In this document: one piece after another, positions 51,662-59,811 of the stretch | Layout: each line of letters starts with the position of its first letter | Position numbering within the stretch: the stretch's first letter is position 1 | Origin: [Clostridium] citroniae WAL-17108 | GTDB lineage: Bacteria > Bacillota > Clostridia > Lachnospirales > Lachnospiraceae | Direction of reading: 5' to 3' | Assembly (NCBI RefSeq): GCF_000233455.1 | Contig: NZ_JH376420.1 | Coordinates: 1,914,634 to 1,978,633 of the forward strand | DNA: 64,000 nucleotides | The notes under the pieces: model-generated | The model's input: the letters and a program-made list of their open reading frames with translations, nothing else | What the model was told of the DNA's origin: nothing | Databases searched by the model: none | Position numbers and translations under genes: made by a program

Positions 51662-52672
51662 TTACTTATGATTGATCTCCTGCCAATGATGGCAGGCCAC
51701 AAAATGGGTTCCGCCCGTGCAGGCCAGCTGAGGCTCGGTGTTCTTGCACTTGTCAGTGGCGTACGGACAGCGGGTGTGAAACTTACAGCCTGATGGCATA
51801 TTGGTAGCACTGGGGATCTCGCCTATCAGCTTGATCCGCTCAGGGTTATCATCAGCGGTGGGATCCTCGGGAGGGATAGCGGAAAACAGGGCCTTGGTAT
51901 AGGGATGAAGGGGCTCTGTCATTGTCTCCTCCGTGGTGCCGGTCTCAAAAAGGGTGCCCAGGTACAGAACCCCGACCTTATCACAGAAATACTCCACGGT
52001 CTTCAGATCGTGGGAAATATACAGATAAGTCAGGCCCAGCTTCTCTTTCAGCTCGCTCATCAGGTTCAGAACCTGGGACTGGATGGAGACATCCAATGCG
52101 GACAACGGCTCGTCAGCCACCACAAAACGGGGCTTCACAGCCAGAGCCCGCGCAATACCGATGCGCTGCTTCTGTCCGCCGGAGAACTGGCTGGGATAAC
52201 GGTTGGCCATGGAGCGGTCCAAGCCGCACAACTCCAGATAATAGGCGGCCAGGTCGCTTGCCTCCTTGCCGGTGGCGATCTTGTGTTTCTTGATTCCTTC
52301 TTCCACGATCTGGCCCACGGTCATGCGGGGATCCAGACTGGCATTGGGATCCTGGAAGATGATCTGCATCTCCTTCCGGTACTCCATCATCTCTTTGCGG
52401 TTCAGGGCAATGCCCTTCTCCTCATCAAAGATGGGTTTGCCGTCAAAATATACTTTTCCGCTGGTGGGGCACAGCAGGTTCAGGACACAACGGCCCGTGG
52501 TGGATTTGCCCGAACCGGACTCACCCACCAGGCCAAAGCACTCGCCCTCATTGATCTGGAACGACACATTGTCAACAGCTTTGACCACGCGGCCGCTCTT
52601 CTTGCTAAAAGGGTTCTTTCCCAGAGGGAAATATTTTTTCAGATTTTCAACTTCAATCAGTGGCTTCGACAT
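51662..52672 (-). CDS. dppF: Peptide ABC transporter ATPase, DppF/OppF-like
   Basis: A 336-residue ATPase: [13 protein letters not shown], signature [42 protein letters not shown], and the C-terminal oligopeptide-importer extension with cysteines ([14 protein letters not shown]) that may hold an iron-sulfur cluster. It forms a heterodimer with DppD. The start overlaps dppD by 20 bases and has GGGAGGTG upstream. Confidence 0.93.
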   Translation of the reverse strand: MSKPLIEVENLKKYFPLGKNPFSKKSGRVVKAVDNVSFQINEGECFGLVGESGSGKSTTGRCVLNLLCPTSGKVYFDGKPIFDEEKGIALNRKEMMEYRKEMQIIFQDPNASLDPRMTVGQIVEEGIKKHKIATGKEASDLAAYYLELCGLDRSMANRYPSQFSGGQKQRIGIARALAVKPRFVVADEPLSALDVSIQSQVLNLMSELKEKLGLTYLYISHDLKTVEYFCDKVGVLYLGTLFETGTTEETMTEPLHPYTKALFSAIPPEDPTADDNPERIKLIGEIPSATNMPSGCKFHTRCPYATDKCKNTEPQLACTGGTHFVACHHWQEINHK

Positions 52673-53648
52673 GGTTAGTCACCTCCCAGCAGCGTACTTT
52701 ATGGCCAGGCTCTACCTCCACCAAAGGAGGGATCTCGCAGGCGCACTGGCCGCCTGCCTTGAGGCAGCGAGGGGCAAAGGGACATCCCGCCGGCATATTC
52801 TCGGCGCTGGGCACCATTCCGGGGATGCTGTAAAGCTTACCCTTGTTTTTCAGGCTGCGTCCCATACGGGAACTCATCAGGCCGAAGGTATAAGGATGCA
52901 GAGGATTGCGGAACAAGGTCTTGGTATCACATTCCTCCATCACATAACCGGCATACAAGACAGCAATGTTGTCGCTGATCTCACCAATCACCCCCAGGTC
53001 ATGGGATATAAAGATGATGGTGGTGTTCAGCTTCTTCTGCAATTCTTTGAACAGATCGATAATCTGCGCCTGGGTCGTTACATCCAGGGCCGTAGTTGGC
53101 TCATCGGCAATGACCAGCTCGGGATCGCAGGCCAGGGCCATAGCGATCATCACACGCTGGCGCATGCCGCCGGAGAGCTTAAACGGGTAATAGTCATATA
53201 CACTGGCAGGATCAGGGATCGATACCAGGTTCAAAAGTTCCAGGCACTTGGCCTTGTTGGCCTGTCCGGTCATGTTCAGGTGCTGTTCCAGCACTTCGCT
53301 GAGCTGCTGGCCCACGGTGAACACAGGGTTAAGGCTGGTCATAGGCTCCTGGAACACCATGGAGATACGCTTTCCGCGGATCTTCTGGAATTCCTTGTCA
53401 GGCAGTCCGTTCAGCTCCTGACCATCAAAGAGGACATTGCCGGTGACTTCGCAGTTATTTTTGGGCAAAAGGCCCATGGAGGAAAGCATGGTGACGCTCT
53501 TGCCGCAGCCTGACTCACCCACCAGCCCCAGCACCTTGCCGCGCTCGATATTCAGGTTGATCCCCTTGACAACAGGATAGCTTTTGCCCGCGGGGCCAAA
53601 CTTGATCCAAAGATCTTTTAATTGAAAGAATATATCATGTTCCGCCAT
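52653..53648 (-). CDS. dppD: Peptide ABC transporter ATPase, DppD/OppD-like
   Basis: A 331-residue ATPase: GESGCGKSVTMLS, signature LSGGMRQRVMIAMAL, IADEPTTALDVTTQAQ, FISHDLGVIGEI, and the C-terminal cysteine extension (CPFAPRCLKAGGQC). It shares one base with the dppC stop (TAATG overlap) and has GGGGTG as ribosome site. It pairs with DppF to power peptide import. Confidence 0.93.
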   Translation of the reverse strand: MAEHDIFFQLKDLWIKFGPAGKSYPVVKGINLNIERGKVLGLVGESGCGKSVTMLSSMGLLPKNNCEVTGNVLFDGQELNGLPDKEFQKIRGKRISMVFQEPMTSLNPVFTVGQQLSEVLEQHLNMTGQANKAKCLELLNLVSIPDPASVYDYYPFKLSGGMRQRVMIAMALACDPELVIADEPTTALDVTTQAQIIDLFKELQKKLNTTIIFISHDLGVIGEISDNIAVLYAGYVMEECDTKTLFRNPLHPYTFGLMSSRMGRSLKNKGKLYSIPGMVPSAENMPAGCPFAPRCLKAGGQCACEIPPLVEVEPGHKVRCWEVTNHVEATD

Positions 53649-54538
53649 TAGTCAGCACCCCTTCCTTTTTTCTTAGGATCCAGGATCTCGGACAGGCCGT
53701 CACCCAGGAAGTTGATAGCCAGAACGGTGCTCAGGACCAGGATACCTGCGGGAATCCACATCCACCAGCAATCCTGAAGGATCTGCATGTTCTGGGCAGT
53801 GGACAGGATCGTGCCCCAACTGGACTGTGGCATAGCGATACCCAGACCCAGGAAACTTAAGGACGCCTCCATCAGGATGGCGTTAGCCACGCTCAGGGTG
53901 GTATAGACGATAATAGGACCGCTGGCATTGGGCAGGATGTGACGGAAGATGATCTCCATCTGGTTTAAGCCCAGGGAGCGGGCTGCATCCACATACTCAA
54001 CATTTTTCAGGCTCAGCACCTGACTGCGCACGATACGGCACACACCGGGCCAGCCCAGAATACCAATGATAAAAATCGTGTTATGGAAGCTGGGACCGGT
54101 GATGGCAGCGATGCACAGGGCAATGACAAAAAAGGGGAAGCACATAATAATATCCACGATACGCATAATGACACTTTCCACAATCCCGCCGTACAGACCT
54201 GCAATACAGCCCAGCAGCACACCGATACACAGCTTAAAAAGCGTTGCGATCAAGCCCACGCTGATGGATACACGGCCTCCTTCAGCCAGACGGGTGAACA
54301 TATCCCTGCCTAATTCATCCGTGCCCAGCAAATGCGTATCGCTGGGGCCGGTAAGCATATTCAGCAGGTCAATGGAATCAGATTCATATCCTGTGAACAT
54401 GGGGCCAAAGATAGAAAACAAGATCAGGATCACCAGCACGATCAGACTGACCAAACACAGCTTGTTGGATAAAATTTTCTTCAGACTTTCTTGGAAAGGA
54501 GTCTGGATCTTTTCTTTTTTTATTTCCATCATCCTCAT
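53648..54538 (-). CDS. dppC: Peptide ABC transporter permease, DppC-like
   Basis: A 296-residue membrane protein: N-terminal OppC-type helix (LVSLIVLVILILFSIFG), extracellular GTDELGRDMFTRLAEGGRVS and five further helices with the EAA-type loop (VDAARSLGLNQMEIIFRHILPN). It pairs with DppB. Its ATG overlaps the dppB stop (ATGA), supporting 54538 as start; in-frame ATGs two and three codons on are alternatives. Confidence 0.93.
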   Translation of the reverse strand: MRMMEIKKEKIQTPFQESLKKILSNKLCLVSLIVLVILILFSIFGPMFTGYESDSIDLLNMLTGPSDTHLLGTDELGRDMFTRLAEGGRVSISVGLIATLFKLCIGVLLGCIAGLYGGIVESVIMRIVDIIMCFPFFVIALCIAAITGPSFHNTIFIIGILGWPGVCRIVRSQVLSLKNVEYVDAARSLGLNQMEIIFRHILPNASGPIIVYTTLSVANAILMEASLSFLGLGIAMPQSSWGTILSTAQNMQILQDCWWMWIPAGILVLSTVLAINFLGDGLSEILDPKKKGRGAD

Positions 54539-55509
54539 CCTTTCTCCTCGTGCAGAACCCGGGGATCAATGAGAGCATAAGAGATATCGGCGATCAGGTT
54601 GGCAATCAGCGTAAAACTGGCCAAAATCAGCACGATGCCCATGATCAGCGGGTAATCGCGGTGGTTAACAGCTTCAAAGTTCAAACGGCCAACGCCGGGC
54701 CACAGAAACACCGTCTCTGTCAAAAGAGAACCGGACAGCAGACTGGGAATCTGCTGGCTGAGGATCGTGATGATCTGGCTCAGGGCGTTTTTCAGACCGT
54801 GCTTATAGATGACCTTGCGCTCAGGCAGGCCCTTGGCACGGGCAGTTCGTATGTAGTCCATGGACTGGATATCCACCATACTGGCACGGGTATAGCGCAT
54901 CATGGTAGCCGCATTCATCAGACCCAGGACAATGGTAGGCAATATCATATGCTTGGCCACATCCAGGACATAGGCCGGGCCTGTGACAGGATTGGCCGAT
55001 ACCGTGACCATTCCGGAAATCGGCAGCAGCTTTAAGTTGACGCCGAAGATCTTGATCAGCACCATGCCGAAGAAGAAGCTGGGAATGGAAATGGCTGCAA
55101 AAGCCAGGATGGACGAGGTATTATCCACGATTCCCTTTTTATGCCTTGCCGAATAAATACCAACAGTAATACCCAACAGGGTACTCAGTGCAATGGCTGC
55201 ACATGCCAGCAGCGCGGTGTTTCCCAGTCTGTCCAGGATGATGCCGATGACGGGGGTCTTGTACCAGATAGAATAACCAAAGTCACCTGTCACCACACGG
55301 CCCAGCCACTTTACATATTGTACGGGCCAGGGGTCATTGGCACCCAGCTCCTCCAATTTTGCTGCGATCTGTTCAGGTGGGATATCCGGCGAGTACATGC
55401 CGGAATAAGGGTCGCCGGGGATGCTCATGACCAGGAAGAAAACAATCACCGACACACCGAACAGAATGACCACTGAAGTCAGCAGTCTTTTCCCAATATA
55501 CTTTCCCAT
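54535..55509 (-). CDS. dppB: Peptide ABC transporter permease, DppB-like
   Basis: A 324-residue membrane protein with the DppB/OppB pattern: MGKYIGKRLLTSVVILFGVS at the start, LGANDPWPVQYVKWLGRVV, and the coupling loop YIRTARAKGLPERKVIYKHGLKNAL. First gene of dppBCDF-aminopeptidase-binding protein. Start 55509 is set by GGAGGAACACGA; in-frame sequence upstream lacks family similarity. A consensus promoter lies about 195 bases upstream. Confidence 0.93.
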   Translation of the reverse strand: MGKYIGKRLLTSVVILFGVSVIVFFLVMSIPGDPYSGMYSPDIPPEQIAAKLEELGANDPWPVQYVKWLGRVVTGDFGYSIWYKTPVIGIILDRLGNTALLACAAIALSTLLGITVGIYSARHKKGIVDNTSSILAFAAISIPSFFFGMVLIKIFGVNLKLLPISGMVTVSANPVTGPAYVLDVAKHMILPTIVLGLMNAATMMRYTRASMVDIQSMDYIRTARAKGLPERKVIYKHGLKNALSQIITILSQQIPSLLSGSLLTETVFLWPGVGRLNFEAVNHRDYPLIMGIVLILASFTLIANLIADISYALIDPRVLHEEKG

Positions 55510-55703
55510 TCGTGTTCCTCCATACTTTCCTCTTTTTGTCTTGTAAGGGTCCGGTACAGGCTTCCTGCAGCACGCAGCCACCCCTGCGCCCTCCCAAAAG
55601 GCGCATGTTTTGGTGATTTTGCTTTTATATGTATGTATTAACCCGCATATACCATGCAATATGTAAGACCATACCGAATTACAATGACAATGTAAATTAA
55701 CTT

Positions 55704-55732
55704 ATTATACAAAATTCGTCAAAATTTGTCAA
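55704..55732 (-). promoter_or_regulatory. Consensus SigA promoter of the peptide importer operon
   Basis: Minus-strand TTGACA (55727-55732), 17-base spacer, TATAAT (55704-55709), a perfect match. The spacer repeats part of the -35 (TTGACAAATTTTGACGAATT), a possible regulator site. The transcript would have a leader of about 190 bases with no structure I can name. Confidence 0.88.
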
Positions 55733-55827
55733 TATGATTTATCTACATATCTACTTATCCAATTTTAACAAACAATGGATTCATACAGATGTATCCAATT
55801 CCCCTCCCCCTGTTTTTAAAAACAGTA

Positions 55828-55856
55828 TTGACAAACCCGCTCCCATGTCCTATACT
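55828..55856 (+). promoter_or_regulatory. Promoter of the thiamine operon
   Basis: TTGACA (55828-55833), 17-base spacer, TATACT (55851-55856), just upstream of the TPP riboswitch. Confidence 0.85.
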
Positions 55857-55871
55857 GGATTTTGTAAAAAA

Positions 55872-55953
55872 CGGGGAGCTTATGAATAGGCTGAGAGGAA
55901 GTTTTAAACTTCGACCCATGAACCTGATTTGGATAATGCCAACGTAGGGACCG
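55872..55953 (+). promoter_or_regulatory. TPP riboswitch (THI element)
   Basis: The aptamer core is visible: GGGGAGC, GGCTGAGAGGAAG, ACCCATGAACCTGATTTGGA and TAATGCCAACGTAGGGA, with a variable hairpin between. It binds thiamine pyrophosphate and, with the terminator at 55971, should switch off thiSFGH when TPP is plentiful. Confidence 0.93.
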
Positions 55954-55970
55954 ATCATGAAACTTCTTAG

Positions 55971-55999
55971 CGGGAATACTTTGGTATTCCCGTATTTTG
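55971..55999 (+). terminator. Riboswitch expression-platform terminator
   Basis: CGGGAATAC-TTTG-GTATTCCCG is a perfect 9-base stem followed by TATTTTGTTG, 17 bases after the aptamer. Confidence 0.85.
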
Positions 56000-56071
56000 T
56001 TGTTCTCTCCACCATACGGGACCAGATCCGGTCCGCAATCCACAATCAAATACAGGCAGACAGAGTGAATC

Positions 56072-56126
56072 TATGTTCATGAAGGGGTGCACCACCGCGG
56101 GTGTATTGCTTTGTGAACATTTTTTT
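56072..56126 (+). terminator. Second leader terminator with T-box-like sequence
   Basis: TATGTTCA (56072) pairs with TGAACAT (56114) ahead of TTTTTTT, enclosing GAAGGGGTGCACCACCGCGG, which resembles the T-box antiterminator consensus (AGGGTGGNACCGCGG) with extra bases. Only about 80 bases separate it from the first terminator, too little for a full T-box stem I. A GGAAGC/GCTTCC hairpin (56142-) follows before thiS. Confidence 0.6.
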
Positions 56127-56204
56127 ATTCTGCAATGTACGCCGGAAGCTTTCCTGCCGCCAGGAGCTTCCCAGCGCCCACTGCCGGAAAAGGAGGTGTA
56201 ACAA

Positions 56205-56402
56205 ATGCCCATGATCAATGGCAGGCAAACGCAGCTGTCACAGCCGGTCACAGTAGAGGAGTATCTGCTGGAACAGGGATACCGTCTGGACAGGATTGCA
56301 GTGGAATTTGGAGGTTCCATATTGCCCAAAGGAAGCTATGGCACTACCCGGCTTGGGGATGATGATGTACTGGAGATCGTAAGTTTTGTAGGAGGAGGCT
56401 GA
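56205..56402 (+). CDS. thiS: Sulfur carrier protein ThiS
   Basis: A 65-residue ubiquitin-like protein ending FVGGG; its C-terminal glycine is adenylated by ThiF and thiocarboxylated to donate sulfur to the thiazole ring. Beta-grasp pattern (MINGRQTQL, TVEEYLLEQGY, DDDVLEIVSFV) is clear. Ribosome site AAAAGGAGGTG. First gene of the thiazole operon, 2 bases from thiF. Confidence 0.93.
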   Translation: MPMINGRQTQLSQPVTVEEYLLEQGYRLDRIAVEFGGSILPKGSYGTTRLGDDDVLEIVSFVGGG

Positions 56403-56404
56403 AT

Positions 56405-57046
56405 ATGGACACTGTCTTAAACAAAGAGCAGCTTCACCGTGCCCTGACCGAACGGCACACGGCCCAGGTCCAGGAAAAACTGGACCATGCCCGGGTGGCT
56501 GTGGCAGGGCTGGGAGGCCTGGGCTCTAATGTGGCGTTTGCACTGGCCAGAATCGGCGTGGGCCACCTGCATCTCATTGATTTTGATGTTGTGGACATAA
56601 CCAACCTGAACCGCCAGCAATATACGGCGCGCCACCTGGGCATGTACAAAACCCTTGCGCTGGCCCATGAATTAAAGGAGATCAATCCTTTCCTGGATAT
56701 ATATACCCATTGTGTCAGGGTCACTGAATCCAACATCCAGTCCCTGTTTGAACATGAGACCATCATATGCGAAGCCTTTGACCGCCCTGAGGCAAAAGCC
56801 ATGCTGGCCAATGGGATCCTGGAACAGTTTCCGGACAAGTTCCTGGTATCCGCGTCCGGAATGGCGGGTTTCGGGAGCGGCAACAGTATCTGTACCAAAA
56901 GAGCCGGGAGGCATTTTTATGTGTGCGGAGACGGCACCTCCCTTCCCGGGCCGGGAAACGGCCTTATGGCGCCCAGGGTCATGCTCTGCGCCGCCCACCA
57001 GGCCAATATGATCACACGGCTGATCCTTGGAGAGGAGACCGTCTGA
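56405..57046 (+). CDS. thiF: ThiS adenylyltransferase ThiF
   Basis: A 213-residue E1-like enzyme: nucleotide site GLGGLGSNVA, DFDVVDITNLNRQQY and the later GMAGFGSG segment. It activates the ThiS C-terminus with ATP. It is the short clostridial form, without the zinc-binding Cys pairs and C-terminal part of E. coli ThiF, so sulfur transfer must rely on another donor. It starts 2 bases after thiS. Confidence 0.92.
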   Translation: MDTVLNKEQLHRALTERHTAQVQEKLDHARVAVAGLGGLGSNVAFALARIGVGHLHLIDFDVVDITNLNRQQYTARHLGMYKTLALAHELKEINPFLDIYTHCVRVTESNIQSLFEHETIICEAFDRPEAKAMLANGILEQFPDKFLVSASGMAGFGSGNSICTKRAGRHFYVCGDGTSLPGPGNGLMAPRVMLCAAHQANMITRLILGEETV

Positions 57047-57089
57047 GAGACAGCCGCTGCACAGTTTAAAAGCAAAGGAGAATTGAAAC

Positions 57090-57941
57090 ATGGAACAAAA
57101 AGAAAGAGAGCAGACAAAGATGGAACAAACAAAAATGGAACAACAAAACACGGAGCAGACAGCCCTAAGCTCCTGCAGCGACCCTCTTATCATCGGAGGC
57201 CACACCTTTACCTCACGTTTTATCCTGGGATCGGGAAAGTATTCCCTGGATCTGATCCAGGCAGCCGTAAAACAGGCAGGAGCCCAGATCATCACCCTTG
57301 CCCTGCGGCGGGCAAATGAAGGCGGCGTCGCCAATATCCTGGACTACATACCCAGCCACGTCACCCTCCTTCCCAACACCTCCGGCGCCAGGAACGCACA
57401 GGAGGCCGTCCGGATCGCCCGTCTCTCCAGGGAGGCCGGGTGCGGGGATTTTGTAAAAATAGAGGTGATACGCGATGCAAAATATCTGCTGCCCGACAAC
57501 ACAGAAACCATCAAAGCCACGGAAATCCTTGCCAAGGAAGGCTTTGTGGTCATGCCCTACATGTACCCGGACCTGAACACGGCCAGGGATCTGGCCAGTG
57601 CAGGAGCCGCCTGCATCATGCCTTTGGCCGCTCCCATCGGAACCAACCGGGGACTGTGCACCAGGGAATTCATTCAGATCCTTATCAATGAAATAGATCT
57701 TCCCATTATTGTTGACGCGGGGATCGGACGCCCCTCACAGGCCTGTGAGGCCATGGAAATGGGCGCCGCCGCCATCATGGCCAACACAGCCATCGCAACA
57801 GCAGGCAGCGTACCGGCAATGGCCGGGGCATTTAAGCTGGCCATTGAAGCCGGAAGGCAGGCATACCTGGCAGGTCTTGGAAGGACACTGGACAAGGAAG
57901 CCAGTGCCTCCTCCCCCCTGACCGGATTTCTCCACGACTAA
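57090..57941 (+). CDS. thiG: Thiazole synthase ThiG
   Basis: A 283-residue TIM-barrel enzyme condensing deoxyxylulose phosphate, dehydroglycine and ThiS thiocarboxylate. Schiff-base Lys lies in [10 protein letters not shown]; phosphate-binding loops include [11 protein letters not shown] and MANTAIA. The first 28 residues are an unusual Glu/Gln/Lys-rich extension with repeated MEQ(T/Q) units; the ATG at 57090 has AAAGGAG, but internal in-frame ATGs at the repeats could also serve. Follows thiF by 43 bases. Confidence 0.93.
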   Translation: MEQKEREQTKMEQTKMEQQNTEQTALSSCSDPLIIGGHTFTSRFILGSGKYSLDLIQAAVKQAGAQIITLALRRANEGGVANILDYIPSHVTLLPNTSGARNAQEAVRIARLSREAGCGDFVKIEVIRDAKYLLPDNTETIKATEILAKEGFVVMPYMYPDLNTARDLASAGAACIMPLAAPIGTNRGLCTREFIQILINEIDLPIIVDAGIGRPSQACEAMEMGAAAIMANTAIATAGSVPAMAGAFKLAIEAGRQAYLAGLGRTLDKEASASSPLTGFLHD

Positions 57942-57973
57942 CCACAAACCCTATGATAAAAAGAGGTGACACC

Positions 57974-59203
57974 ATGTCTCAAAATGAAAAGAACAATGAA
58001 CCCATGAATGAAAGTATCCTGAACCCCCAGATCAGCCAGGACCTGAAAAAGGAACGCACTGACCACATGGCCTATCTTCCCGATATGGAGGTACTGGATT
58101 CACAAATCGGCAGGCAGGTCCTGTCCCTTATGAACGCCTATGATCCGTCAGCGTACACGGCCGCGGATGTCAAAGCAGCCCTGGCCCATGAAACACGCAC
58201 CCTGGAGGACTTCGCCGCCCTGCTCTCCCCTTCCGCACAGCCTCTGCTGGAAGACATTGCAAAGGCTGCCCAGGTAGAAACCAGAAAACATTTCGGCAAC
58301 TCCATCTACATGTTTACCCCTATCTATATTGCGAATCATTGTGAAAACTACTGTATTTACTGCGGCTTCAACTGCAAGAACAAGATAAGGCGTGCACAGC
58401 TTGAACCGGAACAGATCGAGGAGGAAATGAAATCCATTGCCCGCACAGGGCTGAAGGAGATCCTGATCCTTACCGGTGAAAGCCGGGCAAAGTCCACTGT
58501 CTCTTATATTGGAGAAGCCTGTAAGATCGCCCGCAGGTATTTTAAGGTGATCGGCCTGGAGATCTATCCCCTGAACTCTGATGAGTACGCTTACCTGCAC
58601 AGCTGCGGAGTGGATTACGTAACCATATTCCAGGAGACCTATAACCCGGACAAATATGAGACCCTGCACCTGTCCGGCCACAAGCGCTGTTTTCCGTACC
58701 GCCTCAATGCCCAGGAACGCGCACTGAAGGGCGGAATGAGGGGCGTGGGTCTGGGAGCCCTTTTAGGACTGTCGGACTTCCGCAAGGACGCATTTGCAAC
58801 CGGATGCCACGCCTGGCTGCTTCAAAGGAAATATCCCCACGGGGAGATCGCGTTTTCCTGCCCGCGCCTCAGACCCATTATCAACAATGACAAGATCAAT
58901 CCCATGGATGTCCATGAGACACAGCTTCTTCAGGTGGTCACAGCTTACCGTCTCCTTATGCCCTGGGCCAGCATCACCGTGTCCACCAGGGAATGCGCCA
59001 GGGTCAGGGATCATCTGGCATCCATTGCGGCCACCAAGGTATCTGCCGGGGTAAGCACCGGGATCGGAGGACATTCAGAGGAAATAGAAGAGGAAGGAGA
59101 CAGCCAGTTTGAGATTTCCGACAACCGCAGCGTGGATCAGGTGTTCCGCGACCTGCTGAGCAGGAATCTCCAGCCGGTGATGAGTGATTATATCTATGTG
59201 TAA
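57974..59203 (+). CDS. thiH: 2-iminoacetate synthase ThiH
   Basis: A 409-residue radical SAM enzyme that cleaves tyrosine to give dehydroglycine for the thiazole ring. The cluster motif is C-x3-C-x2-C (HCENYCIYCGF). The family C-terminus (VSAGVSTGIGG...QFEISDNRS) is complete. Start 57974 has AAAGAGGTGAC upstream; the in-frame ATG seven codons earlier has none. Oxygen-sensitive, in line with an anaerobe. Confidence 0.93.
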   Translation: MSQNEKNNEPMNESILNPQISQDLKKERTDHMAYLPDMEVLDSQIGRQVLSLMNAYDPSAYTAADVKAALAHETRTLEDFAALLSPSAQPLLEDIAKAAQVETRKHFGNSIYMFTPIYIANHCENYCIYCGFNCKNKIRRAQLEPEQIEEEMKSIARTGLKEILILTGESRAKSTVSYIGEACKIARRYFKVIGLEIYPLNSDEYAYLHSCGVDYVTIFQETYNPDKYETLHLSGHKRCFPYRLNAQERALKGGMRGVGLGALLGLSDFRKDAFATGCHAWLLQRKYPHGEIAFSCPRLRPIINNDKINPMDVHETQLLQVVTAYRLLMPWASITVSTRECARVRDHLASIAATKVSAGVSTGIGGHSEEIEEEGDSQFEISDNRSVDQVFRDLLSRNLQPVMSDYIYV

Positions 59204-59801
59204 TATACAAGAACAAACAATACCAAAGGAAATAAGGGACCGCATCATGGCCGTATCCAACCGCAGTCTCTGCACCCGGCCATTTATGGACCAGGTCCGC
59301 CGGATATGCTGTTTTCATCCGGCAGCCCTGGTCCTGAGGGAAAAGGACATGGATGAGGCAGACTATGAATCCATGGCACGGGAGGTCTTAAAACTGTGTG
59401 CATCCTATCAGGTTCCCTGCATCCTCCACACCTTTACAGAGGCCGCCCACATTCTGGGTGCTGATGGAATCCATCTGCCGCTGTGGAAATTAAGGGAGGC
59501 GGCCGAAAAAAAACAGCTGGACGGATTCACCACCATCGGTGTATCGGTCCATGCCGCCAATGAGGCCCTGGAGGCCCAGTCCCTGGGAGCCACCTATCTG
59601 ACAGCCGGCCACATCTATGCCACTGACTGTAAAAAGGGACTGCCCCCGCGGGGAACTGCTTTTTTAAGGGAGATATGCCAAACCGTTTCCATACCGGTCT
59701 ATGCCATAGGAGGCATCCGCCTGGAGGCGGCCCAGATCCGGGAAGTCATGTCATGTGGGGCCGTTGGCGGATGTATCATGTCGGGGATGATGGCGCTTTA
59801 A
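59196..59801 (+). CDS. tenI: TenI-like protein of the thiamine phosphate synthase family
   Basis: A 201-residue TIM barrel. Its phosphate-loop region AGHIYATDCKKGLPPRGT matches TenI (thiazole tautomerase) rather than ThiE (GPIFxTxTKxDA), so it likely aromatises the ThiG product instead of joining the two thiamine halves. The start overlaps thiH by 8 bases; a GTG at 59184 in the same frame is an alternative. A GCGCTTTAAAGCGC palindrome (about 59791) spans the stop. Confidence 0.82.
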   Translation: MCNIQEQTIPKEIRDRIMAVSNRSLCTRPFMDQVRRICCFHPAALVLREKDMDEADYESMAREVLKLCASYQVPCILHTFTEAAHILGADGIHLPLWKLREAAEKKQLDGFTTIGVSVHAANEALEAQSLGATYLTAGHIYATDCKKGLPPRGTAFLREICQTVSIPVYAIGGIRLEAAQIREVMSCGAVGGCIMSGMMAL

Positions 59802-59811
59802 AGCGCTGTCA

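Noticed and set aside
56072..56126. Complete T-box riboswitch
   Set aside because: Only the antiterminator-like segment is visible; no stem I or specifier loop fits the available bases, so I report it only as T-box-like.
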